Of a stretch of DNA of 64,000 nt, positions 54,398 to 62,448 are shown piece by piece. A program made the translations under genes and the position numbers. Within the stretch, counting starts at the first letter, position 1; every line of letters begins with the position of its first letter. The notes under the pieces are model-generated. The model made no database searches. It saw nothing but the letters and a program-made list of their open reading frames with translations, and had not been told where the DNA came from. The DNA lies in the NCBI RefSeq assembly GCF_017488845.2, contig NZ_CP083371.1, forward strand, positions 186,001 to 250,000, written 5' to 3'. Source of the stretch: Ensifer canadensis. GTDB taxonomy: Bacteria; Pseudomonadota; Alphaproteobacteria; Rhizobiales; Rhizobiaceae.

Positions 54398-55300
54398 TTA
54401 ATCCATCGTTGCCCGCAAGGCGCGGATGATTTCCTCCGCGAACATCGAGGTGGCGAGGCCGTGGCTGCGTTTTTCGCGCTGGACGAGGGAAAGCACGTTC
54501 TTTCCGAATGTACGGTCGCGGATCTGCAGATAGGTGAGCACGCCGTTGCGTTGCTCCTCGGCAATATCGAACTTGCTGAGGAAGGCGATGCCGTCGCCGG
54601 CGGCGGCCAGGCACTTCATCGCCTCGATCGAGTTGGTCAGGAACGCCGGCTCGACCGTGAGCCCGGCATTGGCGAAGGCGTCGGCGACGATGCCGTGGAT
54701 GAGCATCGACCGGTCAGCGAAGATGAGCGGATAGGGCTCGCAATGGGCGAGCGGCAGGGACTCCAGGCCGACGAGCGGATGTTCAGGTGAGACGACCGCG
54801 CCCAGCCGCGTATCCATCTTCCAGAGCGTTTCGAGTTGCGGCGACGGCGGCAGGTTGAAGGCGAGGCCGAGATCGGCCTCGCCGTCGACGACCGCCTGGA
54901 CGATGTCGTGGATGAACATCACCCGGATCGAGATCTTGAGGCGCGGATGGCGGGCGCAGAAGTTGGCTGCCGCCTTGGGCACGATGCCGCCGGCGAGGCC
55001 GTTCATGGTGGCGATGATCACCTCGCCGCTCTGAAGCGCCTTGAGGTCGCGGATCTGGGCCTCGACCTGGCTGTATTCCTTGATCGTCCGGCGCACATGC
55101 GCGACGAGAATCTCGCCGGCGGGCGTCAGCCGCAGCCCTCTCGGCAAGCGTTCGAACAGCGGCTCGTCGATCATCTCTTCCAGTTGCAGCACGTGCTTGT
55201 TGATCGCCGACGCGGCCACGTTCAGCCGTTCGCCGGCGGCGCGGATCGAGCCGGATCTTGCCACTTCGTCGATGTAGCGCAGCACGCGCGAGTGCAACAT
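54398..55300 (-). CDS. LysR-family regulator
   Basis: About 300 residues from MLHSRVLRYIDEVARSGSIR at 55300 (longer frames lack resemblance). Helix-turn-helix RAAGERLNVAASAINKHVLQ with LEEMIDEPLFERLPRGLRLT. The effector domain starts EVIIATMNGLAGGIVPKAAA. Divergent from the adenine-deaminase-like gene with 191 bp between; likely its regulator. Confidence 0.92.
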   Translation of the reverse strand: MLHSRVLRYIDEVARSGSIRAAGERLNVAASAINKHVLQLEEMIDEPLFERLPRGLRLTPAGEILVAHVRRTIKEYSQVEAQIRDLKALQSGEVIIATMNGLAGGIVPKAAANFCARHPRLKISIRVMFIHDIVQAVVDGEADLGLAFNLPPSPQLETLWKMDTRLGAVVSPEHPLVGLESLPLAHCEPYPLIFADRSMLIHGIVADAFANAGLTVEPAFLTNSIEAMKCLAAAGDGIAFLSKFDIAEEQRNGVLTYLQIRDRTFGKNVLSLVQREKRSHGLATSMFAEEIIRALRATMD

Positions 55301-55491
55301 CTTCCGTTTCCTTTGCTCCGAGTGCTCTCGAAAAGAGAACGATATGTGCAGAAAATACTGCTTTTCGGAAGCGGTGCAATGATTTCTTATGGCCTCCGAC
55401 ACGTGAAGCGTTGGTGCGGGATGCCGCCCGCGACGGACCGGAAGCTCGGCCCTGCCGATGCCGACGAGACTTGAAAGTGGAGGAAATACGC

Positions 55492-57219
55492 GTGAACAAA
55501 ACCGAAGCCGTTCACTATGCCAAAGTGCGCGCCATCTTTGATATCCTGAACGGAAAGAAGGTGGCGGATCTCCTTCTGAAGAACCTGAGCATTCTCGATG
55601 TGCACGGCGAGACCGTCTATCAGGGATCCATCCTCGTCTATGACAAACGCATCGTCGCGCTCAATCCCGATGAGACAATCCTGAAGGTGAAGGACGTTTT
55701 CGATGGCAAGGGGCTCTATGCTATCCCCGGCCTGATTGATGCGCATCTGCATTTCGAATCCCAGCTGGCGCATCCGACGGCACTGGCCGAGGCCTTGGTT
55801 CCCTGCGGCACCACGACGATCTATGCCGAATGCCTGGATCTGCTGAGTGCAGCGGGCGACGAAGGGGTTGAGGCGGCCGAAAACCTGTTTAAGGACTACG
55901 ACAAGCTGCCTTACCGGCTCTATGCGTTTGCGCCGGGTAAGAAGACGGCCGCCTCCATCACCGAGGCGGTCTTGAAGATGGAACCGGTCATCGGTCTCGG
56001 TGAATTCGAACACTTCACCTATAGCTCGGGCGATGACGACGATTTCCGCAAGGCCGCCTGGGTGCGCGCCAAGGGCGGCTTCATGAACGGCCACTGGGGC
56101 GTGACCGCGCTGTCCGACATGGTCCTGAACTATCTGCCGGCGATCGGCGTGTCGAACAATCACGACGTCTGGAACGAGAAGGACATCGAAAAGAGCATTC
56201 GCTACGGTTTTCCGACGCACATCAAGTTCGGAGTCGGCAGCAGCGAGGTGATCAAGGTGCTGCTGCGCGCTATCGTCGACCGCAAGTGGCCGACCGACAA
56301 TTTCATGCTGTGCACCGACAACATTTCCGTCGAGCGCCTGCTGACGATGGGGCACATGGACTGGATCATCTCTCTCTGCGCCGAGATGGGGTTCAACCCG
56401 ATCCATGCGATCAAGATGGCAACCTACAACACGGCGAGGTCGTTCCACATGGAAGACCGGATCGGCTCGCTCACCCCCGGCCGGTTTGCCGACATCGTCC
56501 TGACCGACAGCCTGTCGAAGATCAACCCGCTCTACGTCTTCAAGGACGGCGAACTGGTGGCAAAGGATCGCAAGCTGCTCACGAACGCCGACATCGACTA
56601 TTCCGGCATGTGCAAAAAAGGCGTTCCGGGTCTCGATGACCTGACGCCCGATCAGCTCGACATCGTGCCGCTTGAACTCTCCGAGGATGGCAGCCGGGCC
56701 AAGGTCTACCTGTTTGATGTCTACGGCCGCGGACATGCGAAATTCTACCAGGAAGTCTGGGTGCCGATGAAGGACGGCAAGGTTGTCGCCGAGCATGAGG
56801 GGGTGAAACTGAGCCGGCTGTCGGTGGTCCAGCGCTATGCCGATGGCCAGCGCCACGTCGTCAGCGGCCTGTTCAAGGGGGTTCATGTGGATCGCGGTGC
56901 TGTCGCCACCTTCTGGCCGGCGCCAAAACCCTACTTCGTCGTCGTCGGGCAGGACAGCGCAGAAATGTGCCATTGCCTCAAGCAGGTCGACACCCATGCC
57001 GGTGCCTGCATCGTCACCGAGGACCAGGTGGAGAAGGCCGTGATGCCGCTGGAGATTTATGGCGTGATGGCGAACCTGACTGTGGATGAACTGACAACCA
57101 GCGCCAGCGCCATCGACACCGCGCTTGAGGCCTTGGGCAACCGCAACGAAGGCGAGCCGGTGGTCAACAAGCTCCTGAGCCTGTTCATCTCGTTGCACCG
57201 GTTCCGGTTCATGAACTAG
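55492..57219 (+). CDS. Adenine-deaminase-like amidohydrolase, divergent
   Basis: 575 residues from the GTG at 55492 with GGAGG 8 bp upstream. AdeC layout: amidohydrolase N-cap, LYAIPGLIDAHLHFESQLAH (metal site, about residue 90), barrel, and an adenine deaminase C-terminal domain. Deviations from ordinary AdeC are clear: IGVSNNHDVWNEKDI replaces GISSDHE, LCTDNISVERLLTMGHMD replaces the TDD block, and AVATFWPAPKPYFVVVG lacks the HDSHN metal motif of the C-terminal domain. Probably acts on a different base or cyclic amide. Upstream of a YczE-type membrane protein; regulated by the divergent LysR. Confidence 0.8.
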   Translation: MNKTEAVHYAKVRAIFDILNGKKVADLLLKNLSILDVHGETVYQGSILVYDKRIVALNPDETILKVKDVFDGKGLYAIPGLIDAHLHFESQLAHPTALAEALVPCGTTTIYAECLDLLSAAGDEGVEAAENLFKDYDKLPYRLYAFAPGKKTAASITEAVLKMEPVIGLGEFEHFTYSSGDDDDFRKAAWVRAKGGFMNGHWGVTALSDMVLNYLPAIGVSNNHDVWNEKDIEKSIRYGFPTHIKFGVGSSEVIKVLLRAIVDRKWPTDNFMLCTDNISVERLLTMGHMDWIISLCAEMGFNPIHAIKMATYNTARSFHMEDRIGSLTPGRFADIVLTDSLSKINPLYVFKDGELVAKDRKLLTNADIDYSGMCKKGVPGLDDLTPDQLDIVPLELSEDGSRAKVYLFDVYGRGHAKFYQEVWVPMKDGKVVAEHEGVKLSRLSVVQRYADGQRHVVSGLFKGVHVDRGAVATFWPAPKPYFVVVGQDSAEMCHCLKQVDTHAGACIVTEDQVEKAVMPLEIYGVMANLTVDELTTSASAIDTALEALGNRNEGEPVVNKLLSLFISLHRFRFMN

Positions 57220-57412
57220 GGATGCACTTGCGAGGCGTACGCGATGGAAAATGTCGGTGGGCAGGACGCCCGCCGGCAGGGGGAGACGATGGATGAACCG
57301 AAGATCGTGATCGCGGCACGTCCAAATGCACTGAACCGAAGCCCGGACGCCGGAGACCGGCGCGGCCGTGGGTGGTGAGAGGCCCACGTAGAAACCATGG
57401 GAGGGACGACCA

Positions 57413-58123
57413 ATGGACCATAATGCGGCGGAAGCCGAAATCGTCGATACCGGCAGCCTGACCAGGCGCTGGATCATGTATGTGGTCGGCATCTACGTGC
57501 TGACCTTCGGCGTCAGCCTGGCGATCCGGGCAGGGATCGGCATCTCGCCGCAAAGCAGCCTGACGCGGACGATGACCCTGGTCTACCCGCCGTTGAGCCA
57601 AGGGACCTACAACTTCGCCCTTGAACTGATCATGCTGTTCCTGACCTATCTGGTCCTGCCTAAGGACTTCACGTTGAAGAACTTCGCATCCCTGATCCCG
57701 GCCTTCGTGCTCGCCGTGTTCCTGGATCTCAACCTTGGCATGACCGAATTCATCAAGCTCGATCTCTACCCGGCGCGCGTGGCGCTTCTGGTCTTTGCCG
57801 ATGCGGCGCTGGCGTTCGGTCTGTTCCTGATGATCCGTGCCAATCTTGTGCTGATGCCGATCGACATGTTCGTCAACACGATCTTCAAGCGCACGGGCTG
57901 GAAGTGGGGGAACATCAAGACCGGCTTTGATTGCACTCTCTTGGTCCTGTCTGCCTGTATCGGTCTGCTCTTCCTCAGCGAGATCAAGTTCATTCGCGAG
58001 GGTACGATCCTGAACGCGATTCTGGTGGGTCAATACATCAAGCTGTACTTCTTCCTGTTCAAGAAGTTGGAGGCCAGGAAAGCCGTGCCGTCAGCGAAAA
58101 GGCTGGAACCGGCCGCCAAATAG
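57413..58123 (+). CDS. YczE/YitT-type integral membrane protein
   Basis: 236 residues, five to six membrane helices. MYVVGIYVLTFGVSLAIRAG, IGISPQSSLTRTMTLV, FALELIMLFLTYLVLPK, FLMIRANLVLMPIDMFVNTI and GNIKTGFDCTLLVLSACIGL are those of the YczE/YyaS family, whose function is unknown. Start follows GGGAGGG. It is 194 bp after the deaminase-like gene on the same strand and ends at a strong terminator, so it may be the uptake or export partner of the deaminase substrate. Confidence 0.85.
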   Translation: MDHNAAEAEIVDTGSLTRRWIMYVVGIYVLTFGVSLAIRAGIGISPQSSLTRTMTLVYPPLSQGTYNFALELIMLFLTYLVLPKDFTLKNFASLIPAFVLAVFLDLNLGMTEFIKLDLYPARVALLVFADAALAFGLFLMIRANLVLMPIDMFVNTIFKRTGWKWGNIKTGFDCTLLVLSACIGLLFLSEIKFIREGTILNAILVGQYIKLYFFLFKKLEARKAVPSAKRLEPAAK

Positions 58124-58149
58124 GGCGTACTGACGGACGCAAAAAAGAG

Positions 58150-58180
58150 CAGGACTCTCCAGATCGGAGAGTCCTGTTTT
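58150..58180. terminator. Bidirectional Rho-independent terminator
   Basis: CAGGACTCTCC (58150-58160), loop AGATC, GGAGAGTCCTG (58166-58176), then TTTT on the plus strand. On the minus strand the same stem is followed, after CTC, by TTTTTT (AAAAAA at 58141-58146). It serves both the YczE gene and the convergent YciI gene. Confidence 0.92.
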
Positions 58181-58202
58181 CACTGTAAGCTAAGGCTTAC
58201 AA

Positions 58203-58583
58203 TTACACTTCCTTGAAACCCAATGACGTGCCGGGGAGATAAAGCGAAATCGGCCGGATCTCATAGGTGGCCGTCGGGTTGGCGCGACGCAGATCACGGG
58301 CTGCCGCAACGGCTGCCTCAAGCGTTGGAAAATCCACGACGTAGAGACCGAGCAATTGTTCCTTGGTTTCGGCAAAGGGGCCGTCGATGACAATGCCCTC
58401 GCCTTTGCCTCGCAGCGTCACTGCATGTTGGGTGGGGCCGAGCCGGGCGGCGGGGCCCAAGGATTTTTCCCGCACGAGGCGATCATTGACCTGGAGCAGG
58501 TCGGTCATCAGCGCCGTGTCTTCCTCCTCGGTCCAGGATTCGACCACTCCCTTTTCGTGATAGGCGAGGATGGCGTAATACAT
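58203..58583 (-). CDS. YciI-family protein (DGPF domain)
   Basis: 126 residues from MYYAILAYHEKGVVES at 58583, with AGGGAG upstream; a longer frame to 58625 adds 14 odd residues. DGPFAETKEQLLGLYVVDFP is the diagnostic DGPF motif, and VEIRPISLY-like YEIRPISLYLPGTS closes the domain. Ferredoxin-like dimeric fold, often encoded with ECF sigma factors; function unknown. Here no sigma factor gene is adjacent. Confidence 0.9.
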   Translation of the reverse strand: MYYAILAYHEKGVVESWTEEEDTALMTDLLQVNDRLVREKSLGPAARLGPTQHAVTLRGKGEGIVIDGPFAETKEQLLGLYVVDFPTLEAAVAAARDLRRANPTATYEIRPISLYLPGTSLGFKEV

Positions 58584-58810
58584 CAAATCATCTCCCTTGC
58601 GCGTTTTCGGTTTTCGCTCAGCCAAGCAACCATCGGGACGTATTTGGGTGAGTGCCGCCGCGAATATATGGCCGGATCGGCGCGCAGACTATGGGCATGC
58701 ACGTTTCAATTGAAGGAACGGTTCGAGGCGAAAGCGCTCACACTTCAACAAACTGTCGCACAGGAGGGGTATCGGAGACCGCGAAGCAATCTTGACGTCC
58801 GCGCCCGCCC

Positions 58811-59020
58811 ATGACGGCGCCGACGTTTGATGGGTATGACATGCGCACGTCTCGCATACTGGCCGGATTGATCGAACGACACGACGAGCTGGAGCTCAAG
58901 CTCGATTTTCTCGCGTGCACCAGCACCGCTCTTAGCGATGATGGCACTCTTGCCGAGTTGCGACACACGCTCAAGGAAATCAGGCGAGATATTGCCCGCA
59001 ACAGAACCCGTTGTCGCTGA
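58811..59020 (+). CDS. Possible small helical protein, 69 residues
   Basis: MTAPTFDGYDMRTSRILAGL, IERHDELELKLDFLACTSTA, then LAELRHTLKEIRRDIARNRT: helical and charged, which fits coding. No ribosome-binding site before 58811; the ATG at 58841 is an alternative. No family recognised. Could equally be chance. Confidence 0.3.
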   Translation: MTAPTFDGYDMRTSRILAGLIERHDELELKLDFLACTSTALSDDGTLAELRHTLKEIRRDIARNRTRCR

Positions 59021-59162
59021 CGTTCATCAGCGCGGACCTTGATGCTGGCGCAGGCGCCTCGCTGTGTCATCGCCAAACGGCGAGAGCACGCAGCACGTTG
59101 TCGGCGCTGCGTACTTTCGACCCATATTGTGCAGGCGGGATACTGCCTTCACCGAGAGCGCA

Positions 59163-59244
59163 TCTGGTTTCGACGAGGTAGCAGAAACGCTCTATCTCTT
59201 TGTTTTTGCACATTTCCAGGAAAACCGCCTCGCACTTTTCCTGG
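59163..59244 (+). repeat. Dispersed element B, copy 2
   Basis: Core GCAGAAACGCTCTATCTC from 59181; hairpin CCAGGAAAA (59216-59224), 11-nt loop, TTTTCCTGG (59236-59244). It ends 2 bp before the 3' end of the decayed hydrolase gene on the minus strand. Confidence 0.7.
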
Positions 59245-59246
59245 CT

Positions 59247-60055
59247 TTAGTCCGTGTGTTTGACAATGGCCGGGATGATGATACCCCAATCGGCCCTGTG
59301 AAGTTCATGCCCGCCGCCGGCGATCGGAAGATATTCGGAGCCGGCCACAACTTCGGCAATGGCCATCCCATGCTCGACCGAGAAGATTGGGTCGGTGGTG
59401 CCATGGATTACCAGCAGCGGCGCTTCGAGCGATTTGAGCTTGCCTTTGACAGTTTCGCCGCCCTGAAGCATGAAGTGGTTCGTGGCGGAGAGTAGCCCGC
59501 CCGAGCGATCATGATCCCGCTCGATGAAGGCACGGATCCGGTTCGCGTCATGGGGGTGGGCTGTGCTCGCGACCATGCGGGCGTCCTTCGTCATGAAATC
59601 GATCACTTGTGTCCGATCCGACCAGTCAACGCTTTCGTCGGCAGCGACGTGTTCCATATAGTCAGCGCTTATCGGTGGAAGCTCAAGCTCGAGTCCGGAG
59701 CGGACAACGCCAGGATCTGAGCGATCATGCCGCCGAGCGACATGCCGACGAGGTGAGCCGATGCAATGCCATAGGCGTCGAGCACGGCAACTGCATCACC
59801 GGCCATGTCCTCCATCGAATAGGGAGGATTGCCGGGGGCATATTTGGTGGAAAGCCCCGTATCGCGGTTGTCGTAGCGGATGACATAGCGCCCGCTTGCC
59901 GCCAGCTTGCGGCAGAATTCGTCGGGCCACCACATCATCGAGGCCATCGCACCCATGATCAAAAGCACCGGCGGCGCTAAGGGATCGCCAAAGGTCCCCG
60001 TGGCGATGGTGACGCCGTTGCCGCCTACGACATTCTTGGACGTTTCATCGGCCAT
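59247..60055 (-). pseudogene. Alpha/beta hydrolase broken by frameshift and small deletion
   Basis: The 5' half (60055 to 59669) encodes VLLIMGAMASMMWWPDEFCR, RYDNRDTGLSTKY and the nucleophile elbow LVGMSLGGMIAQILALSAPD (Ser in GMSLGG). The 3' half (from about 59690 to 59247) continues in another frame with ELELPPISADYMEHVAADES, LLVIHGTTDPIFSVEHGMAI and GGGHELHRADW (Asp and His of the triad). At the junction, near 59665-59690, roughly ten codons of the usual family sequence are missing and the frame changes. Intact relatives are about 290 residues. Probably non-functional. Confidence 0.75.
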
Positions 60056-60135
60056 GGCCCTGCTCCTCGCTGTTCCACCAGTGGCGGCCAGGGCTGCTGC
60101 CGCGAGCAGGAACTGGCGTCGGCGATGTAGGTATC

Positions 60136-60227
60136 TACAGCGCCGCGCGGCATATTAGACGCGCAAAGGTCGCTGTAGCACTTTGAATGGCTGCATGCTT
60201 TCATCCTTAAATCGAATGGGATTTAAG
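60136..60227 (-). repeat. Dispersed stem-loop element A, copy 2 (inverse)
   Basis: On the minus strand it matches the copy at 21555-21641: TTTAAGGAT, then CATTCAAAGTGCTACAGCGA, CCTTTGCGCGTCTA, then GCGCGGCGCTGTAG. The outer stem CTACAGCG/CGCTGTAG is perfect here. Confidence 0.7.
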
Positions 60228-60235
60228 GAAACAGC

Positions 60236-60525
60236 GTGCTTTTCATCGTCGGCTCCCTCGCGACATCTAACGTCGGCATGGGCAGACACTACGGCTCCCG
60301 ACCTTCTCGCTCGAGAGAGGAACTGGCCAAAATAGGGGCATTCGTGCCAGAGCGCTGTAAGTCGCGCAGCTTTTGTTAGGTCGCGTCTAGACCGGCGGGT
60401 CCACGAGGCTCTGATGGCGGAAGGCACGGGCGTCGCAGACGCCGCGTAACGGGGCGCTTGGCCGACAACCGGCTGGCGGCCACGTCGATCACTGCGTTGT
60501 TGAAACGGTCGGGCAGTTATCGCCG
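60236..60525. other. Intergenic stretch, no supported gene
   Basis: Nothing recognisable apart from element A on its left and a terminator on its right. A minus-strand frame (60155-60427) is only the read-through of element A and lacks a ribosome-binding site. Confidence 0.4.
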
Positions 60526-60529
60526 TAAA

Positions 60530-60554
60530 ACGACCGGGTGGGGAACCCGGTCGT
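60530..60554 (-). terminator. Rho-independent terminator of the organic-acid operon
   Basis: ACGACCGGGT (60530-60539), loop GGGGA, ACCCGGTCGT (60545-60554). Read on the minus strand the stem is followed by TTTTAC. It lies 30 bp past the stop of the RraA-like gene. Confidence 0.8.
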
Positions 60555-60583
60555 GTTTGGTCCGCGCCTTTTGATCGAGCAGG

Positions 60584-61261
60584 CTAGTCGACCAGGGCGC
60601 AGCCCAGCCGCTCGAGTTCCCGGTCCACCCAGGACCTGTCCATCGTTCCAGAAAGCGTCGCCGCCATCTGCTTGGCCTCGGCATCCTGTTTGGCCCGGGT
60701 TGCCTTGAGGACCGCTTCGGCATCCGCCTTCGGCACGCAGACGATACCATCGATGTCGCCGAGCATCAGGTCGCCCGGATTGATGACCATTCCGGCGATG
60801 GAAATCTGGAAGCCGATCTCGCCCGGTCCCGTACGATAAGGGCCGCGATGGGTGACGCCAAGCGCATAGAGCGGCAAGGGCTGGGCGCGGATGGCTTCGG
60901 CGTCGCGGATCGCGCCGTTGAGGACGAAGCCGGCGACGCCCCGCTTGACCGCATGCGCCAGCATCAGTTCACCCATCAGCGCATTGGTCGTGTCGCCGCC
61001 GGCATCGACGACGATCACGTCGCCCGGTGCCGCCATGTCGATCGCCTTGTGCAGCATCAGGTTGTCGCCCGGGCAGGTCTTGACCGTCAGCGCCGGGCCG
61101 GCGAGCACGCCGCCGCTATGCATCGGGCGTAGCCGATCACCGCCGGCGACAAGCCGCGACATGCTGTCGGACACGTTGGCGACGGGCAGGACGCGGAAGG
61201 CCTCGACATAGGAAGCGTCGATACGCTTCATGCTGTTCTTTACTCTGAAACCGATGGGCAT
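60584..61261 (-). CDS. RraA-fold aldolase-type protein
   Basis: 225 residues (or 215 from the ATG ten codons in, MKRIDASYVEAF). VANVSDSMSRLVAGGDRLRP, TVKTCPGDNLMLHKAIDMAA, PGDVIVVDAGGDTTNALMGE, then GAIRDAEAIRAQPLPLYALG with the catalytic Arg-Asp, then PGDLMLGDIDGIVCVPKADA. This matches the 4-hydroxy-4-methyl-2-oxoglutarate / 4-carboxy-4-hydroxy-2-oxoadipate aldolase type better than RNase regulator RraA. Last gene of a minus-strand cluster for organic-acid breakdown. Confidence 0.87.
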   Translation of the reverse strand: MPIGFRVKNSMKRIDASYVEAFRVLPVANVSDSMSRLVAGGDRLRPMHSGGVLAGPALTVKTCPGDNLMLHKAIDMAAPGDVIVVDAGGDTTNALMGELMLAHAVKRGVAGFVLNGAIRDAEAIRAQPLPLYALGVTHRGPYRTGPGEIGFQISIAGMVINPGDLMLGDIDGIVCVPKADAEAVLKATRAKQDAEAKQMAATLSGTMDRSWVDRELERLGCALVD

Positions 61262-61287
61262 GTGGTCTTCCTTCTGGAACTCTCGAG

Positions 61288-61377
61288 CGTTTCCGGTTTA
61301 GGCGGGTCGTAGAAACGCTCTATCTCGTTGTTTTCATGCATTTCCCGGCGGAAATCCGCCTCGCGTTTCCCGGGAAA
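61288..61377 (+). repeat. Dispersed element B, copy 3
   Basis: Core GTAGAAACGCTCTATCTC from 61309. Hairpin TTTCCCG (61341-61347) with CGGGAAA (61371-61377), continued by GGAAA (61350-61354) with TTTCC (61366-61370). It lies between two genes of one presumed operon and ends 3 bp from the 3' end of the dehydrogenase gene. Confidence 0.7.
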
Positions 61378-61380
61378 GCT

Positions 61381-62409
61381 TCAGGCGGTCGCCTTGCGCA
61401 GGCCGAGGCTCTGCGGAGTCGCAAGGCTGAAGGCATCAGGCGCTTGGCCGTTGAGGACGCTGATGATGTGGCGCGCGGCAATTTCGGCCATCGCTTTCGA
61501 TGAGCCGTGGGTGACGCCACCGATGTGGGGCGTCGCCAGCACCAGCGGCGAGGCCCAGAGCGGGTTGTCGGCAGCCGGCGGTTCGGCTGCGAAGCTGTCG
61601 AGCGCGGCACCCGCTATACGCCTGTCGCGCAGGGCGACGGCGAGCGCCGCCTCGTCGATGATGCCGCCGCGGGCGGTGTTGACGATGAAGGACGTCGGCT
61701 TCATCAGCGCCAGGCGACGGGCATCGATCAGGTGGCGAGTCTCCGCCGTCAAAGGGCAATGCAGGCTGACGATGTCGGCGCGGGCGACAAGCTCGTCGAC
61801 GTCGTCGATGGCGGTTATGTTCCCCTGAGCGAGTGTCGCTGCGGCATGCGGATCGTAGACGATGACGTCCATGCCGAGTGCGTGCGCCATGGCCGCTGTC
61901 TCGCGGCCGATCGAGCCATAGCCGATGAGGCCCATGAGGGTGCCGGCGATGTCGCGCCCCATGAAGGTCGGTTTCGGCCATTGGCCGCCTTTGACCGCCG
62001 CGGTCAGCGGTGCGATCTCCTTGATCAGCGCCAGCGAAAGCGCGATCGTGTGTTCGGCGACTGCGCGCGCGTTCGAGCCCATCGAGCGCAACACGGGTAT
62101 GCCGCGATCGGCGGCGGCCTGGATATCGACATTGTCGACGCCGACGCCATGTTTGACGATGACTTTCAGCTTCGGGGACGCGGCTATGACGGCCTCGTTG
62201 ATCTGGCCCTGGCGGACCATGATTGCGTCGACGCCGAGATCGGCGGCGCGTGCGGCAACGACATCGGGGGCGTCGTAGGGTGGAGAAAAGAAGACGTCGC
62301 AGTCATGGGCGTTGAGCAGCGCGACGGCGCTCTCGGCAATCCTGTTGTGGGTTACAAGGACGCGCCATTTGCGGTTTGTATGGCTCTCGGCAGTCGGGAA
62401 ATCGGACAC
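61381..62409 (-). CDS. D-isomer 2-hydroxyacid dehydrogenase (SerA-like)
   Basis: 342 residues. Catalytic-domain start VLVTHNRIAESAVALLNAHD; NAD site MGLIGYGSIGRETAAMAHAL with Asp in VIVYDPHA; catalytic Arg in VNTARGGIIDEAAL, Glu and His in VLATPHIGGVTHGSSKAM. It lacks ACT or regulatory domains of true SerA. It would oxidise a D-2-hydroxyacid or reduce the 2-oxo acid. Second-to-last gene of the cluster with CitE- and CaiB-like genes. Confidence 0.93.
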   Translation of the reverse strand: MSDFPTAESHTNRKWRVLVTHNRIAESAVALLNAHDCDVFFSPPYDAPDVVAARAADLGVDAIMVRQGQINEAVIAASPKLKVIVKHGVGVDNVDIQAAADRGIPVLRSMGSNARAVAEHTIALSLALIKEIAPLTAAVKGGQWPKPTFMGRDIAGTLMGLIGYGSIGRETAAMAHALGMDVIVYDPHAAATLAQGNITAIDDVDELVARADIVSLHCPLTAETRHLIDARRLALMKPTSFIVNTARGGIIDEAALAVALRDRRIAGAALDSFAAEPPAADNPLWASPLVLATPHIGGVTHGSSKAMAEIAARHIISVLNGQAPDAFSLATPQSLGLRKATA

Positions 62410-62448
62410 TCTGTTCTCCAGGATAGATGGGGGTGCCGGACAATCGGA

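Noticed and set aside
55387..57492. Long minus-strand frame opposite the deaminase-like gene (about 700 codons)
   Set aside because: Shadow of the plus-strand gene. It has no family features and would run through the YczE upstream region.
60155..60427. Minus-strand frame of 90 codons
   Set aside because: Its second half is read-through of dispersed element A; no ribosome-binding site and no family.
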